Below, piece by piece: positions 37,705 to 47,662 of a stretch of 64,000 nucleotides of DNA (position 1 is its first letter; every line of letters starts with the position of its first letter). Position numbers and translations under genes: made by a program. The notes below the pieces were generated by a model that was not told where the DNA came from, ran no database searches, and worked only from the letters and a program-made list of their open reading frames with translations. Source of the DNA: Norana najaformis (lineage: Eukaryota > Annelida > Clitellata > Crassiclitellata > Hormogastridae); NCBI GenBank assembly GCA_964023275.1, contig OZ029913.1, forward strand, positions 56,230,858 to 56,294,857, written 5' to 3'.

Positions 37705-39402
37705 GCAGTGACATACATACGCAGCTGGGCCAAAATAAGGTGTCGAGAGTGTTAAAATATTTTGATAGTAGAACTGGAAAGTGAGATAAGGGAAAAAAGC
37801 AGTGACATACTTACTATGCTGGGTCAAAATAAGGTGTCGAAAGTGTTAAAATATTTTGATAGTAGAACTGGAAAGTGAGATAAGGGGGGAAAAGCAGTGA
37901 CATACTTACTATGCTGGGCCAAAATAAGGTGTCGAAAGTGTTAAAATATTTTGATAGTAGAACTGGAAAGTGAGATAAGGGGGGAAAAGCAGTGACATAC
38001 ATACGCAGCTGGGTCAAAATAAGGTGTCGAAAGTGTTAAAATATTTTGATAGTAGAACTGGAAAGTGAGATAAGGGGGGAAAAGCAGTGACATACTTACT
38101 ATGCTGGGCCAAAATAAGGTGTCGAAAGTGTTAAAATATTTTGATAGTAAAACTGGAAAGTGAGATAAGGGGGGGAAAGCAGTGACATACTTACTATGCT
38201 GGGTCAAAATAAGGTGTCGAAAGTGTTAAAATATTTTGATAGTAGAACTGGAAAGTGAGATAAGGGGGGAAAAGCAGTGACATACTTACTATGCTGGGTC
38301 AAAATAAGGTGTCGAAAGTGTTAAAATATTTTGATAGTAGAACTGGAAAGTGAGATAAGGGGGGAAAGCAGTGACATACTTACTATGCTGGGTCAAAATA
38401 AGGTGTCGAAAGTGTTAAAATATTTTGATAGTAGAACTGGAAAGTGAGATAAGGGGGGAAAAGCAGTGACATACTTACTATGCTGGGTCAAAATAAGGTG
38501 TCGAAAGTGTTAAAATATTTTGATAGTAGAACTGGAAAGTGAGATAAGGGGGGAAAAGCAGTGACATACATACGCAGCTGGGTCAAAATAAGGTGTCGAA
38601 AGTGTTAAAATATTTTGATAGTAGAACTGGAAAGTGAGATAAGGGGGGAAAAGCAGTGACATACATACGCAGCTGGGTCAAAATAAGGTGTCGAAAGTGT
38701 TAAAATATTTTGATAGTAAAACTGGAAAGTGAGATAAGGGGGGAAAAGCAGTGACATACTTACTATGCTGGGCCAAAATAAGGTGTCGAAAGTGTTAAAA
38801 TATTTTGATAGTAGAACTGGAAAGTGAGATAAGGGGGGAAAAGCAGTGACATACTTACTATGCTGGGCCAAAATAAGGTGTCGAAAGTGTTAAAATATTT
38901 TGATAGTAAAACTGGAAAGTGAGATAAGGGGGGGAAAGCAGTGACATACTTACTATGCTGGGTCAAAATAAGGTGTCGAAAGTGTTAAAATATTTTGATA
39001 GTAGAACTGGAAAGTGAGATAAGGGGGGAAAAGCAGTGACATACTTACTATGCTGGGTCAAAATAAGGTGTCGAAAGTGTTAAAATATTTTGATAGTAGA
39101 ACTGGAAAGTGAGATAAGGGGAAAAAGCAGTGACATACTTACTATGCTGGGTCAAAATAAGGTGTCGAAAGTGTTAAAATATTTTGATAGTAGAACTGGA
39201 AAGTGAGATAAGGGGGAAAAGCAGTGACATACTTACTATGCTGGGTCAAAATAAGGTGTCGAAAGTGTTAAAATATTTTGATAGTAGAACTGGAAAGTGA
39301 GATAAGGGGGGAAAAGCAGTGACATACTTACTATGCTGGGTCAAAATAAGGTGTCGAAAGTGTTAAAATATTTTGTTAGTAGAACCGGAAAGTGAGATAA
39401 TG
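37705..39402. repeat. 95-bp satellite array, about 18 copies
   Basis: Head-to-tail 95-bp units start 'gcagtgacatac', continue 'ggtcaaaataaggtgtcgaa' and 'gtgttaaaatattttgatag', and end 'ggaaagtgagataagg' plus a G/A run. Two unit types differ at one block: 'catacttactatgctggg' and 'catacatacgcagctggg'. The second type appears at 37712, 37992, 38567 and 38660. The open frames on the minus strand are repeat artefacts. Low divergence implies recent homogenisation. Confidence 0.98.
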
Positions 39403-39477
39403 GGAAGAGTAAGATCTGCTTAAGAGGAGTGTTTTCAGTTTGACAGCGACCGAACTGCAGTAAGTTTCACATGGTAG

Positions 39478-39545
39478 GCAGGTTTTGAACTTCAGACGTT
39501 GTGGTTAAAGTGCTGCGCGTTACCCATCAGTTTGGCGTCACGTGC
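39478..39545 (-). mobile_element. Degraded tRNA-like SINE head
   Basis: On the minus strand 'actgatgggtaacgcgcagc' and 'ctgaagttcaaaacc' resemble A and B boxes. Confidence 0.45.
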
Positions 39546-40207
39546 CATGACAGTATTTGCATTTTTCTCAGATGTTGTTCGGTCATATGCTGTGCAAACA
39601 AACCCAACTGTTTATTTCTCCAATTGCGTGTTTTGGTTCCGGCCGAGGACTGTAAATGGACCGATTAGAGACCCAGCCATGTCCAGTCGAGTGAAAGGTT
39701 TATCTAATAATCGGGAGGATCCCGTACAAACAAAGCCACGTCCTCTTGGCCGCGCGATGTGCCGAAGAACGAAACCGATCTGCATCCCACTGGTGCCAAT
39801 TAGGCGATGGTCATCCGGTGTGGTGCCAAATGAGATCCAGGAGAAAACGGTTCCTAAAATATGGTCACGTGACCAACAGCAATACTTAAAATCAGTCCTC
39901 ATTCCCCAGACTCTTATCACTATACAATCAAAGTCATCTGATTGTCTTTTTCTGGTCATACCTACTTAAGACTGGAATTGTTACGTTCTTTTTGTTTACT
40001 GGACCAAGATTTTGAAACTCTTTCCCCATGTCTGTTTGTTCTGCTAAATCGCTCGTGTCATTTTCGCTGTCCACTTAAGATTTACCTTTTTCAAATTGTT
40101 TATCCACCATAAGATACCTTCTGTCTTAGTGGACTGTCCTTCTGGACATCACCAGAAGCCGGGATCCAAGTAACAATCAGGCCTTGACTTCATTGCGGCT
40201 TGGCGTT
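39546..40207. other. Stretch open on both strands, no gene recognised
   Basis: A minus frame with a true ATG (39959-39612, 115 codons) overlaps a longer plus frame (39499-39969). The minus product starts 'MTRKRQSDDFDCIVIRVW'. No domain is recognised in either, so it is left unannotated as a gene. Confidence 0.3.
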
Positions 40208-40260
40208 GGCGCGCCATCGGTTGCTGCTTTGTGCATTAGACACCGGCGCGATAAAAATTA
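40208..40260 (-). repeat. Short dispersed repeat R4, minus copy
   Basis: 'gcgccatcggttgctgctttgtgcattagacaccggcgcg' is the reverse complement of the R4 block at 16290. Confidence 0.65.
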
Positions 40261-40404
40261 CTTATTAAAAATAATTAATTATAATAACCAAGGCGCAGAA
40301 ATTAGCTTCTAAAAATAGAACTGTTCTGTTCACGCCGGTTTGCTCACGTTTCATTCGTCAAAATCATGTTTTCTCAGTCACGACTGCACACTTACACTTG
40401 GGCT

Positions 40405-40556
40405 TATATTTTCCACTTACTAATGTAATGTAATGTAATGTAATGTAAGAAGCATTTATACAGCGCCTTTCAAGCATCTCTCAAAAGCATCTCTAAATAA
40501 TATTGCGTCGCATCAAATTTGTTATCAAAGTAACAGGATGCTTTAAATCTTGCAAT
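40405..40556. repeat. Dispersed repeat R5 with a (TAATG)n run
   Basis: 'cacttactaatgtaatg', then 'cagcgcctttcaagcatctctcaaaagcatctctaa', then 'atcaaa..gttatcaaag.aacaggatgctttaaat' matches 52062-52219 and, in part, 59162-59258. It is the left end of the older paralogous block described in the findings. Confidence 0.8.
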
Positions 40557-40579
40557 CTCTGCCAAGTGTTTCATTCAAA

Positions 40580-40832
40580 CTGGAAACACTACTCTTCCAC
40601 AAATGCTCTCCTGATTCTTCCTCTTCCCGTTACCTCTCTCGGCGCTCCTTTTCTAACCTCCATCCACCTTAGCCGTCTGACTGTTTACCTGCCTGACCCT
40701 TGGATCTTGACCTGGAACCGAATTTGATCTTTCCTGCCTATCGGTTTTGTTTTGGCTGAGCGCCTCTGAGTAGCTAATTCCCCTTAGCTATCTTTGGGCG
40801 CTGTAGAAATTTTGAGATTACGATTAAATTCG
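40580..40832 (+). mobile_element. Dispersed repeat family R3
   Basis: One of the clearest copies: 'acctgcctgacccttggatc', 'ttgacctggaaccgaatttg', 'cctatcggttttgttttggc' and terminal 'tgggcgctgtagaaattttg' + 'agattacgatta'. Confidence 0.75.
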
Positions 40833-41520
40833 CCCCACTATATTATGCCAAAATGACGGAGTCGGAATTATCCAAGCGCAGGAACAGATCTGGCACCATA
40901 CCCGGCTACTGGCCACACAGTATCGCCGCCGATGATATCATAACACCCCACCTCGCCTATACGCTTCTCAATACGCCGACCTCTTTTTGCCTCACCATCT
41001 GCTATTGTAGAATAGATGTCCCTCTCAGGGAGTTCTTTTCCGCACCCTGTTGACCTTTGAACTCCGTATTCATCATTTCTTACCCAACAAGGCGCTTAAT
41101 ATTCCCTGAGTAGTTGGTCGTCTGTTAAATGCTTGAGGGCACTTGTCTCCCTCCGGCGGGTTCTCTGTTCACGCGGCGGTCTATCTATTGGGGAGGGGCT
41201 TTCAAGTAAAACTGGCCATTTATTAGGCGCCTAATTCGGAACGAACCGGCTACATGACACGAGTAATAGATAGAAGTACACGACGAGACAGATGCTGTCT
41301 GTTACCCCACTCAGTGCAATTGTCTGTTGATAATTATTAGCCATGAATTAGTTTGATATTCGTTATCAAGTGTTTGGCTTCACCGATTGAAGGTTTTCTA
41401 AGGAAATAGAAACTTTTCTTATTTCCTAAGTTCTTTTGGTGAAAGTTCTTATTGCGGTTCCGCTAAAGAGTCATAGATTGAGGCCGGTCTGCAATGCTAT
41501 GCTGCACTTCAAACTTTGGG
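40833..41520. other. Spacer
   Basis: A 66-codon plus frame (40853) is not convincing. A small imperfect inverted repeat, 'ctaaggaaata...tatttcctaag', lies at 41398-41431. Confidence 0.35.
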
Positions 41521-41696
41521 AAATTATTATTTCTGCATTTATTAGGCGCCCCTTTCTAATGCCTTAGCTTCAATCGATGGCGCCAAGCAGTTGTGAGTTA
41601 AGGTCCCTACACAGTAACCGTCTCTGAGGAGGCTCAAACCCGTACTCTCAGCGTTACAAGCCGAACGCTCTATCCAATATGCTACCGTGCCCGGCT
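41521..41696 (-). mobile_element. tRNA-derived SINE, family 2
   Basis: On the minus strand: tRNA head 'cacggtagcatattggatag', B-box 'tacgggtttgagcctc', then 'ttactgtgtagggacc' and the 3' end 'tgcagaaataataattt'. The last two blocks are shared with plus copies at 42282, 52603 and 59642. Confidence 0.7.
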
Positions 41697-41819
41697 GAAA
41701 TGAAACTGTTTTTGCAAAGCCATGCAATTCAATAGGTATCCACTACACAGACCTACTCAGAAGGGAAGTAGATAATTTCAGCGAATGAAGATTTCGATAG
41801 ATCAACTAAAGATTAACAA

Positions 41820-41952
41820 AAGTCAGAACCAGACTAAGAATCAGATTCAGAATCAGAATCAAAATCAGAAGAAGAAGAAGAAGAAGAACAACAACAACAA
41901 AAATAGCAACAACAATAACAACAACAACAATAACAAAAACAATAACAACTAA
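41820..41952. repeat. (CAGAAT)n, (AAG)n and (AAC)n microsatellite
   Basis: Three successive purine-rich repeat types. The aac part is matched next to R5 at 52215-52262. Confidence 0.92.
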
Positions 41953-41999
41953 GAGAACTGGAACAAGAGCTAGTACAAGAGAAATACATTCAGTGAAAC

Positions 42000-42254
42000 C
42001 CCGCAGGCAGTTAGGAGAATAAAGCTATAATGAGTTCGTTTTCTTAGCCTCAGCATATCAAGCCGAATAGCCATTCCTGCCCACCCCATCACCTAATCTT
42101 CCTAATGACAATGTACGGCTGATGTACTCTTTTATAACTGCAGGGTACAAGAGGAATTCTCGAGATCTATACATTTATTCCATGAAGGGATTTTGAACTC
42201 CCGACCTCTCACTTGACGTTCCAGCACCCTTATCCCTAGCCTATCGGGCGCCCG
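42000..42254 (-). mobile_element. tRNA-derived SINE, family 1
   Basis: On the minus strand: tRNA-like head 'gggcgcccgataggctaggg', B-box 'cgggagttcaaaatccc', then a body with 'ccgtacattgtcattaggaa', 'atggctattcggcttgatat' and 'aagaaaacgaactcatt'. It is nearly identical to 52316-52565. Confidence 0.75.
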
Positions 42255-42281
42255 TAGGAGATGCAAACTCATTTCTATCAT

Positions 42282-42494
42282 GGGACATGGCAGCGACTGG
42301 ATAACGCAGAGTACGGACTCGAGTCTCAGCTATAAACGCAGGATTTCTCAGTGGCTGGTGCTTTTGGAACAAGTAAAATCACTGTGTAGGGACATTGAAC
42401 AAGTCTTCCACTCACAATCGTTCAACGTCATAGATTGATGCTTTATCAATATATAGTGGCGCTTAAGAAATGCAGAAATAATAATTTCCGTGCC
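42282..42494 (+). mobile_element. tRNA-derived SINE, family 2, head-to-head with family 1
   Basis: 'ggacatggcagcgactggat' (A-box side) and 'acggactcgagtctcag' (B-box side) are followed by 'actgtgtagggacattgaac' and the 3' end 'tgcagaaataataatttccg'. It lies 27 bp from the family-1 copy, in opposite orientation. Confidence 0.7.
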
Positions 42495-42807
42495 ATTTGT
42501 AAATGCGTTTTTGTACTTTTATTTGTAGGCTACATCATCTAACATCATCTACACATTCAAGCATAAGGCCGATTATTAATGCTTCAAGAGTCTTCGTGTG
42601 ATGACGTATTGGTGTGGATATTGGTTTAGTAGGCTCGCAGCAAATTAATCGAACTCATTTTATTACCAAGGGCACGGCGGCGTGTGCATCTATAGGCTTT
42701 GTCCATCAGAAGATCCTTTCATTCTGTCCAATTCCCTTTGTCTCAATTCAAGCAAACGAGGCGGCTCTTCCTATAAGCTGTGGAGATAATAATCACAAAC
42801 GAAGTCG

Positions 42808-42856
42808 AGTACGGACGGACGGACGGACGGACCGACCGACGGACGGACGGACGGAC
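42808..42856. repeat. (GGAC)n microsatellite
   Basis: ggacggacggacggaccgaccgacggacgg run. Confidence 0.96.
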
Positions 42857-43439
42857 ACCTGTCCATCGGAACCAAACGCCGAATCGAAAAATGAATGATA
42901 AATGAAGTTAAAAGCTTTAGATGCGAAAGTAAATCGGCATACACTGTCACAAAACTACGAGGCTCAGCTCCCATATAACCGTATAACTACACAGCGTGAA
43001 CGGAAAGAGCGAAGCTGAAGAATATTTCTATTAACTAAATGCAAATTATTATTCAAGTTTGACCCGAACTGTAAGAATAATAGCTAAGTGATTACAGATG
43101 TAATTTAACTTTATTTAAACTATAATTATAATAATTTTAGTTAAGTGATAACCAATTTAATTTAACTATATTTAAACTATAACTTCTGTTTCAAATATCT
43201 TCCATCGGTCTCAACACAGGCCTCAAGGACTTATGGCAGCATCGAATTACCAGTCGATCGCCATTTGCATGGGTATTTTCACAAATGATGTCATTATAAC
43301 GTTGTTTTTAGTAGGGACTCTAATTTTAATTTAGTTGCTATTACAATCACGATTATGCTAGTTCTAGATTTATTTAAGTTTTTTAAAAATAATTTAATTG
43401 TTCATAATAAAATAGCGGTTCGTTTTTGACTCGGTTGAA
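42857..43439. other. Spacer within the older paralogous block
   Basis: AT-rich, with two related segments at 43090-43185 ('taatttaactttatttaaactataa' and 'aatttaactatatttaaactataa'). No gene. Confidence 0.4.
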
Positions 43440-43672
43440 CCCGTAATCCTCGGGTTTAAGAATTGAAATTTGAGGGAAACGTGTCAGGGTGTGACAGAAA
43501 GTTGGACTGCATATCAGTTAGATTTTTGGGAGTGATTTTAATCATCATTATCACCTATGGTCTGCCCTGTTCCGGAGCGTTGCTGTTCCCACAACACGCT
43601 TTCAGCCGTCTGTAATTTTAGCGGAATCAATTAATTGGACTCCCCGAAATCTGACTTTCACTATTGCTGTGT
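43440..43672. repeat. Diverged paralogue of the segment at 53270-53460
   Basis: 'tttaagaattgaaatttgag', 'gggaaacgtgtcagggtgtga', 'taattggactccccgaaatct' and 'attcactattgctgtgta' occur in the same order at 53276-53460 and 60315-60499. Confidence 0.8.
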
Positions 43673-43727
43673 ATTATTATTATTATTGTTGTTGTTGTTG
43701 TTGTTGTTGCTGTAGTTGTTATTGTTC

Positions 43728-43788
<61 letters not shown>

Positions 43789-43797
43789 CATCATCAT
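43673..43797. repeat. (TTA)n/(TTG)n microsatellite
   Basis: attattattattgttgttgttg followed by a (tta)n run. The poly-Ile and poly-Asn frames are artefacts. Confidence 0.96.
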
Positions 43798-44588
43798 TAT
43801 CACTATTGTATAATTTGTGGTGGTAGTTCGAGCCACCTAACATAGGCCTACGTAACCTATATCTCCTTTAACACCTGCACAAAATGTTAGACTTTATATC
43901 TAAAAAATTGCCTGAAAACAGTTTACTTTAAAATCATATGGTGATTATGTTGCAGGGGGTTCTATCTAGAAAAAGTATGGGAGCAAATTGAGCAATCGCT
44001 AACCGGTGGCGCACTTCCTCTGTCCAACTTACAAGTGCCTTATGAGAGGCTCTGAAAATGTGGCGCACTGATGTCCAGGTGCAATAATCAATAATATGGG
44101 TCCAAAGTCCCTATATGTACATTGTCCGTTCTTTCTTACCTTTTACTTCTTGATAAATCCAGTAGCCCACAGGCCTTAACGCAAGTTTACACATTTCAGC
44201 TTATTTTATATGAATTTTTCCAAGGATTAAAACTGACCCAACGACCTGAATCTTGCAGAATTGACATGATGTAGCGCCGTCATTTCAGCTGATCTTCCTG
44301 ACGCGTTTTTGTGTGGTGCTGAGAAATACCAGAGATTTGCCTTACTTTACAGTAAAGAATCATAAGTTTCATCTGTTCGCAAAATCTTTTATTTTAGTTT
44401 TAATAAAAAGTATAAAATTAAAAACGTTATCCGAACAAATGGCAGTGACGATATAAGCGAGTAATCACACGCATAAAACAACAGAAATCAACGCTATTAC
44501 TTTTAAAAGGCTTTTGGGACAGGTCAAGACCTGCACAAAAACGTTTTAATATTATTAATATATTATTTTATAATTTTATAATATATTA

Positions 44589-44595
<7 letters not shown>
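43798..44595. other. Downstream flank of the Mab-21-like gene
   Basis: No gene. On the minus strand an AATAAAA motif (plus-strand ttttatt, about 44388) lies roughly 390 bp beyond the stop codon and could serve polyadenylation. Confidence 0.3.
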
Positions 44596-44620
<25 letters not shown>

Positions 44621-44624
44621 GAAT
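44596..44624. repeat. (AT)n microsatellite
   Basis: Short (at)n run in AT-rich sequence. Confidence 0.9.
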
Positions 44625-44785
44625 ATGTTTTACTCCTCGATTCATTACAGCTTTGTCGACCATCTTTAAAGTAACATTTGGATAGGACAGCATTAATTAA
44701 GCGCTCACTATTTCACAAGCAGACATAATAAAGGCTATTTTGAATCACTTACGACCTTATAACAGCAGGCCTATAGTTTGTGCTG

Positions 44786-46705
44786 TTAAGGTCTTATGCG
44801 GATGCGCCAGGCCATTTCAAGAAAGACGTGATGATAAGAAAAAAGATGATGGCGAAACTTACAATTTTGGCAGTGTGTATAGAAGCCATTTTTAGCCGCA
44901 GTTAACAGTGTCATGTCGCCAAGTCTATGTGAACACTGTAACAAAATATAAAGAAGGAAGAGCTCAGGACACGTACAGAATTCGAAGATTTCTCCATCGC
45001 CCCGAATATGTTTACATAACCAGATCAATCCAAGGACTTCTTGTACATTTTCGTCGAACAACGACGCAAGTTCAGGATAGAATATCATTGGAAAGAGTTC
45101 GGTATTATAAGCATTTGATGCAAGAATGTGCTCAATTTTCGCTATTTTGTGGCCCTTCTCAAATTGTCCAGTTGTGTAGTAGTAGTTACTCAGATAGGCT
45201 GCAGAAATCAAGTGTGATGGATTCAGCCATCTCTCGTAAAAGTTTCCATTCTTTTCATTCCAGGGAGTATTCCAATACTTTGCTATATAATAAGGACATC
45301 CGAGATTCGTACAACTGATCGTCGCAGAAGCTTCCCACTTATTCCTTCCTTCCTCCGATGTGGATAATTCAGCATTTTTCATGGATTCGAAAAAAGCTGT
45401 TATTGCATTCACTGAAGCACGATTCGACAGCGCTACACGTTTCACTTTCAGTGGCTCTACACATGAAGTCGCATTCAGAAAGTGTTGTTTTGCAGCCTCG
45501 TAGTAGTGGTTTTGTCCCTGTGTTTTTGCCAATTGCAGTTTGTGGATACCGTTCATAAGATTATCCAGCTCTTCGTCAATCAATTTTTCGACTTTGTCAA
45601 GCTTCGGGCGATTAGCCTGAAATGGGTAACCAAACCTATCCGCCGACAAATGAATGTAAAGCGGCATTTCTACAGGAAAGGAAAAAGAAATACGACATTC
45701 CGGACACAATTTTGGAGGCAGATCAACAACTCTTGCAAACATTAATATCGTTTCAAGTAGACCTGAGTCTACTGCACTTCTGAAAACGTCTTCATCTAAG
45801 TTGCCTTCGATGATGTTGTTATCCTTCAAGAAGTAGTTTGGAAAGTTTCTATTGATAAAACGTTGTCCAACTTGTTTCAAAAGTTCGCCTACGCATGTCA
45901 TTGGGTTAATGTCTTCCCAAAATTCAGCGGGGTTTTCCTCACACGCCCAAAACATCTGAGTCTTGAAATGATAGGTACGGAGGCTGGTCTTCTCCTTACC
46001 ACCACAATTGTCGACAATCTTCGACTTTATCAGTCGCAGGACATGATAAACGTATTGTTGTGAATCGGTCCAGTTGGAAATCAACCTCACTTCAGCTTTT
46101 GAGAATGAATATCTCCACTCATCATGCATGTCATTCGGGTGTGACTTGCCCACGCAAAAGCATCCCTCACTGACGATTTGATCAATCAAATCTTTCGATG
46201 GCCAACCGTGAGGACGATGACGTGTCTGCCATTCCAAGGCCTCTGGCGGCCAGTAAGGACATTGCACCGAGAACACTCTGTCGAATGTTAAAGCGCTATG
46301 TTCAAATGACCATCCAACATCCGTCGTAATTGCTGGGCCATTTACGCGGTCATAGGAAAACTTCTGCAACTGCTTCACATAATCCTGTTCATAGGCTGTA
46401 CTTCCACTTTGGAATTGGTATTTCGAATTTCTTAATCTCATATATCCGGCTGAAAGGCCTTGCGTCTCAATTGTCAATACCTCACCCTTGAAGTCATTCG
46501 GAGGCTGTGCATTCTTCGGGATTGCCAAGGCGTCTGTATTGTACATCATGAAGTCGAAATCATTGGGGTTGGTGAAGAAATAGACCGCTGGAATCTCGGT
46601 TGAGCTGCCGGATACGAAAGCCCTGTCGTTGTAGAGTACAGATTTCATGCGTCGTCGGAGGCGGTCTATAAACTTCGTTTCTTTCCTTTCGTTTCTTTTG
46701 CTCAT
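44786..46705 (-). CDS. Mab-21 / cGAS-like nucleotidyltransferase-fold protein
   Basis: Intact single-exon 639-aa frame from the first ATG (46705); the open frame runs ten codons further without a Met. Near the N-terminus a GSS motif (33-35) is followed by 'PNDFDFMMY', giving Asp49-x-Asp51. 'SAGYMRL' (85-91) and 'NGPAITT' follow. Then 'TFDRVFSVQCPYWPPEALEW' places Asp142 where cGAS-type enzymes carry their third metal-binding acid. 'HGWPSKDLI', 'EWRYSFSKAE', 'TYHFKTQMFWACEE' and 'FWEDINPMTCVGELLKQVG' are typical of the helical Mab-21 half. The C-terminal 230 residues are helical, with TPR-like character. By family, such proteins may sense nucleic acid and make cyclic nucleotides in innate immunity, but many Mab-21 members have no proven activity. 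No cGAS-type zinc thumb was seen. An inverted repeat lies immediately upstream. Confidence 0.87.
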   Translation of the reverse strand: MSKRNERKETKFIDRLRRRMKSVLYNDRAFVSGSSTEIPAVYFFTNPNDFDFMMYNTDALAIPKNAQPPNDFKGEVLTIETQGLSAGYMRLRNSKYQFQSGSTAYEQDYVKQLQKFSYDRVNGPAITTDVGWSFEHSALTFDRVFSVQCPYWPPEALEWQTRHRPHGWPSKDLIDQIVSEGCFCVGKSHPNDMHDEWRYSFSKAEVRLISNWTDSQQYVYHVLRLIKSKIVDNCGGKEKTSLRTYHFKTQMFWACEENPAEFWEDINPMTCVGELLKQVGQRFINRNFPNYFLKDNNIIEGNLDEDVFRSAVDSGLLETILMFARVVDLPPKLCPECRISFSFPVEMPLYIHLSADRFGYPFQANRPKLDKVEKLIDEELDNLMNGIHKLQLAKTQGQNHYYEAAKQHFLNATSCVEPLKVKRVALSNRASVNAITAFFESMKNAELSTSEEGRNKWEASATISCTNLGCPYYIAKYWNTPWNEKNGNFYERWLNPSHLISAAYLSNYYYTTGQFEKGHKIAKIEHILASNAYNTELFPMIFYPELASLFDENVQEVLGLIWLCKHIRGDGEIFEFCTCPELFLLYILLQCSHRLGDMTLLTAAKNGFYTHCQNCKFRHHLFSYHHVFLEMAWRIRIRP

Positions 46706-46734
46706 TTCTAAAATTAACAGCTGGTTGTAAGACA

Positions 46735-46845
46735 ACTAGATCAGTAAATTCAGACTCTTCTATGCCGATAGTCGCACAGCTGGTTTTAAGACGTATTTAA
46801 CTGTGCGACTATCGGCATAGAAGAATATGAATTTACTGATCTAGT
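46735..46845. repeat. 45-bp inverted repeat just 5' of the Mab-21-like gene
   Basis: Left arm 46735-46779 ('actagatcagtaaattcaga'...) and right arm 46801-46845 (...'atgaatttactgatctagt') are complementary at 43 of 45 positions across a 21-base loop. The left arm starts 30 bp upstream of the ATG. It may be a small palindromic transposon remnant or a structured 5' UTR or promoter element. A further partial copy of the loop-side word ('acagctggttgtaagacaa', 46718-46736) echoes 'cacagctggttttaagac' at 46776. Confidence 0.92.
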
Positions 46846-47439
46846 TTTCTTTTACACTGAAAAGCTTTGAAATCTACAAGTCTAGCTAGGCCTCGGAAAA
46901 ATACAGAAAATCCGCCTTGATTTATGCACTTTCCACTTTGACAGGCAGCCTATTATCTTAAAAGCTTATATGACTGACATTGCATTTCGGCTGACAGGCT
47001 TAGAGGAGGTCGTTTATGTCAAATATAAATCATGCTTTCTACCAAAACTATAAGACGCAATAAAAGTAAGAGCCAGATAAAGGAGGCCTAGGCCTATGTG
47101 TCTCTCCAAGGCTGTGTTATGACAAGTCGCTGAACAGTAACCGCATGATGTCGATACCGAGGAGGGAGCGTAGGGCGTAGGGAGTGGCTCAAGAATACCA
47201 AACCTCTTGTTAGAAAAGACGGCCTACACCAGTCACATAAACATCTACTTCTACATTTCAGGCATCAAGAGTTCTGCTTAACATATGCGATTTAGGCCTG
47301 CCGTCCGATAGAAATGTCCAGAAAGTCAAAATGCCGTCGATCCGGTCTTTTTGACAAGAACCCGCTTCAATCGGCCAGTCGGGATTCAAGTGACACCATC
47401 TTTCTTTCTTCTACATTTTTGGTAGTCGTAATAGTAAAC
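46846..47439. other. Upstream flank of the Mab-21-like gene
   Basis: No gene or clear promoter motif. 'ggcctaggcctatg' occurs at 47083. Confidence 0.35.
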
Positions 47440-47662
47440 TCCTAATTTCTAAGCGCTACTTTAAAGCTAAGCGAGACACCATCTTATTTACGAGCGCTGC
47501 GTCAAGGCAGTTTGGTTGTCCAAACATGTCGAGAACCAAGTCCGGTTGCCAGAAGACCGGAGGGAGAAGGGGGAAAGGAACTGTTAGGGTGGGTTGTGTT
47601 TAAGCTGAGAGAAATAGGAAGGCAGCGGATTGGATGGATGAAGTTGGGATTTCTCGAAAAGG
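47440..47662 (-). mobile_element. Dispersed repeat family R3, minus copy
   Basis: Contains 'ccatcttatttacgagcgct', 'ccggttgccagaagaccgga' and 'agggtgggttgtgtttaagc', in the same order as 13500-13745 and as the reverse complement of 31455-31682. Confidence 0.65.

Noticed and set aside
37814..38966. Repeated open frames of the type 'TAFPPLSHFPVLLSKYF' on the minus strand
   Set aside because: Artefacts of the 95-bp array; they break at every third unit because 95 is not a multiple of 3.
37705..39402. CRISPR-like array or tandem RNA genes
   Set aside because: No variable spacers and no recognisable RNA gene; it is simple satellite DNA.
44908..46063. Plus-strand frames opposite the Mab-21-like gene
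   Set aside because: Shadows of the minus-strand coding sequence, which has family motifs along its whole length.
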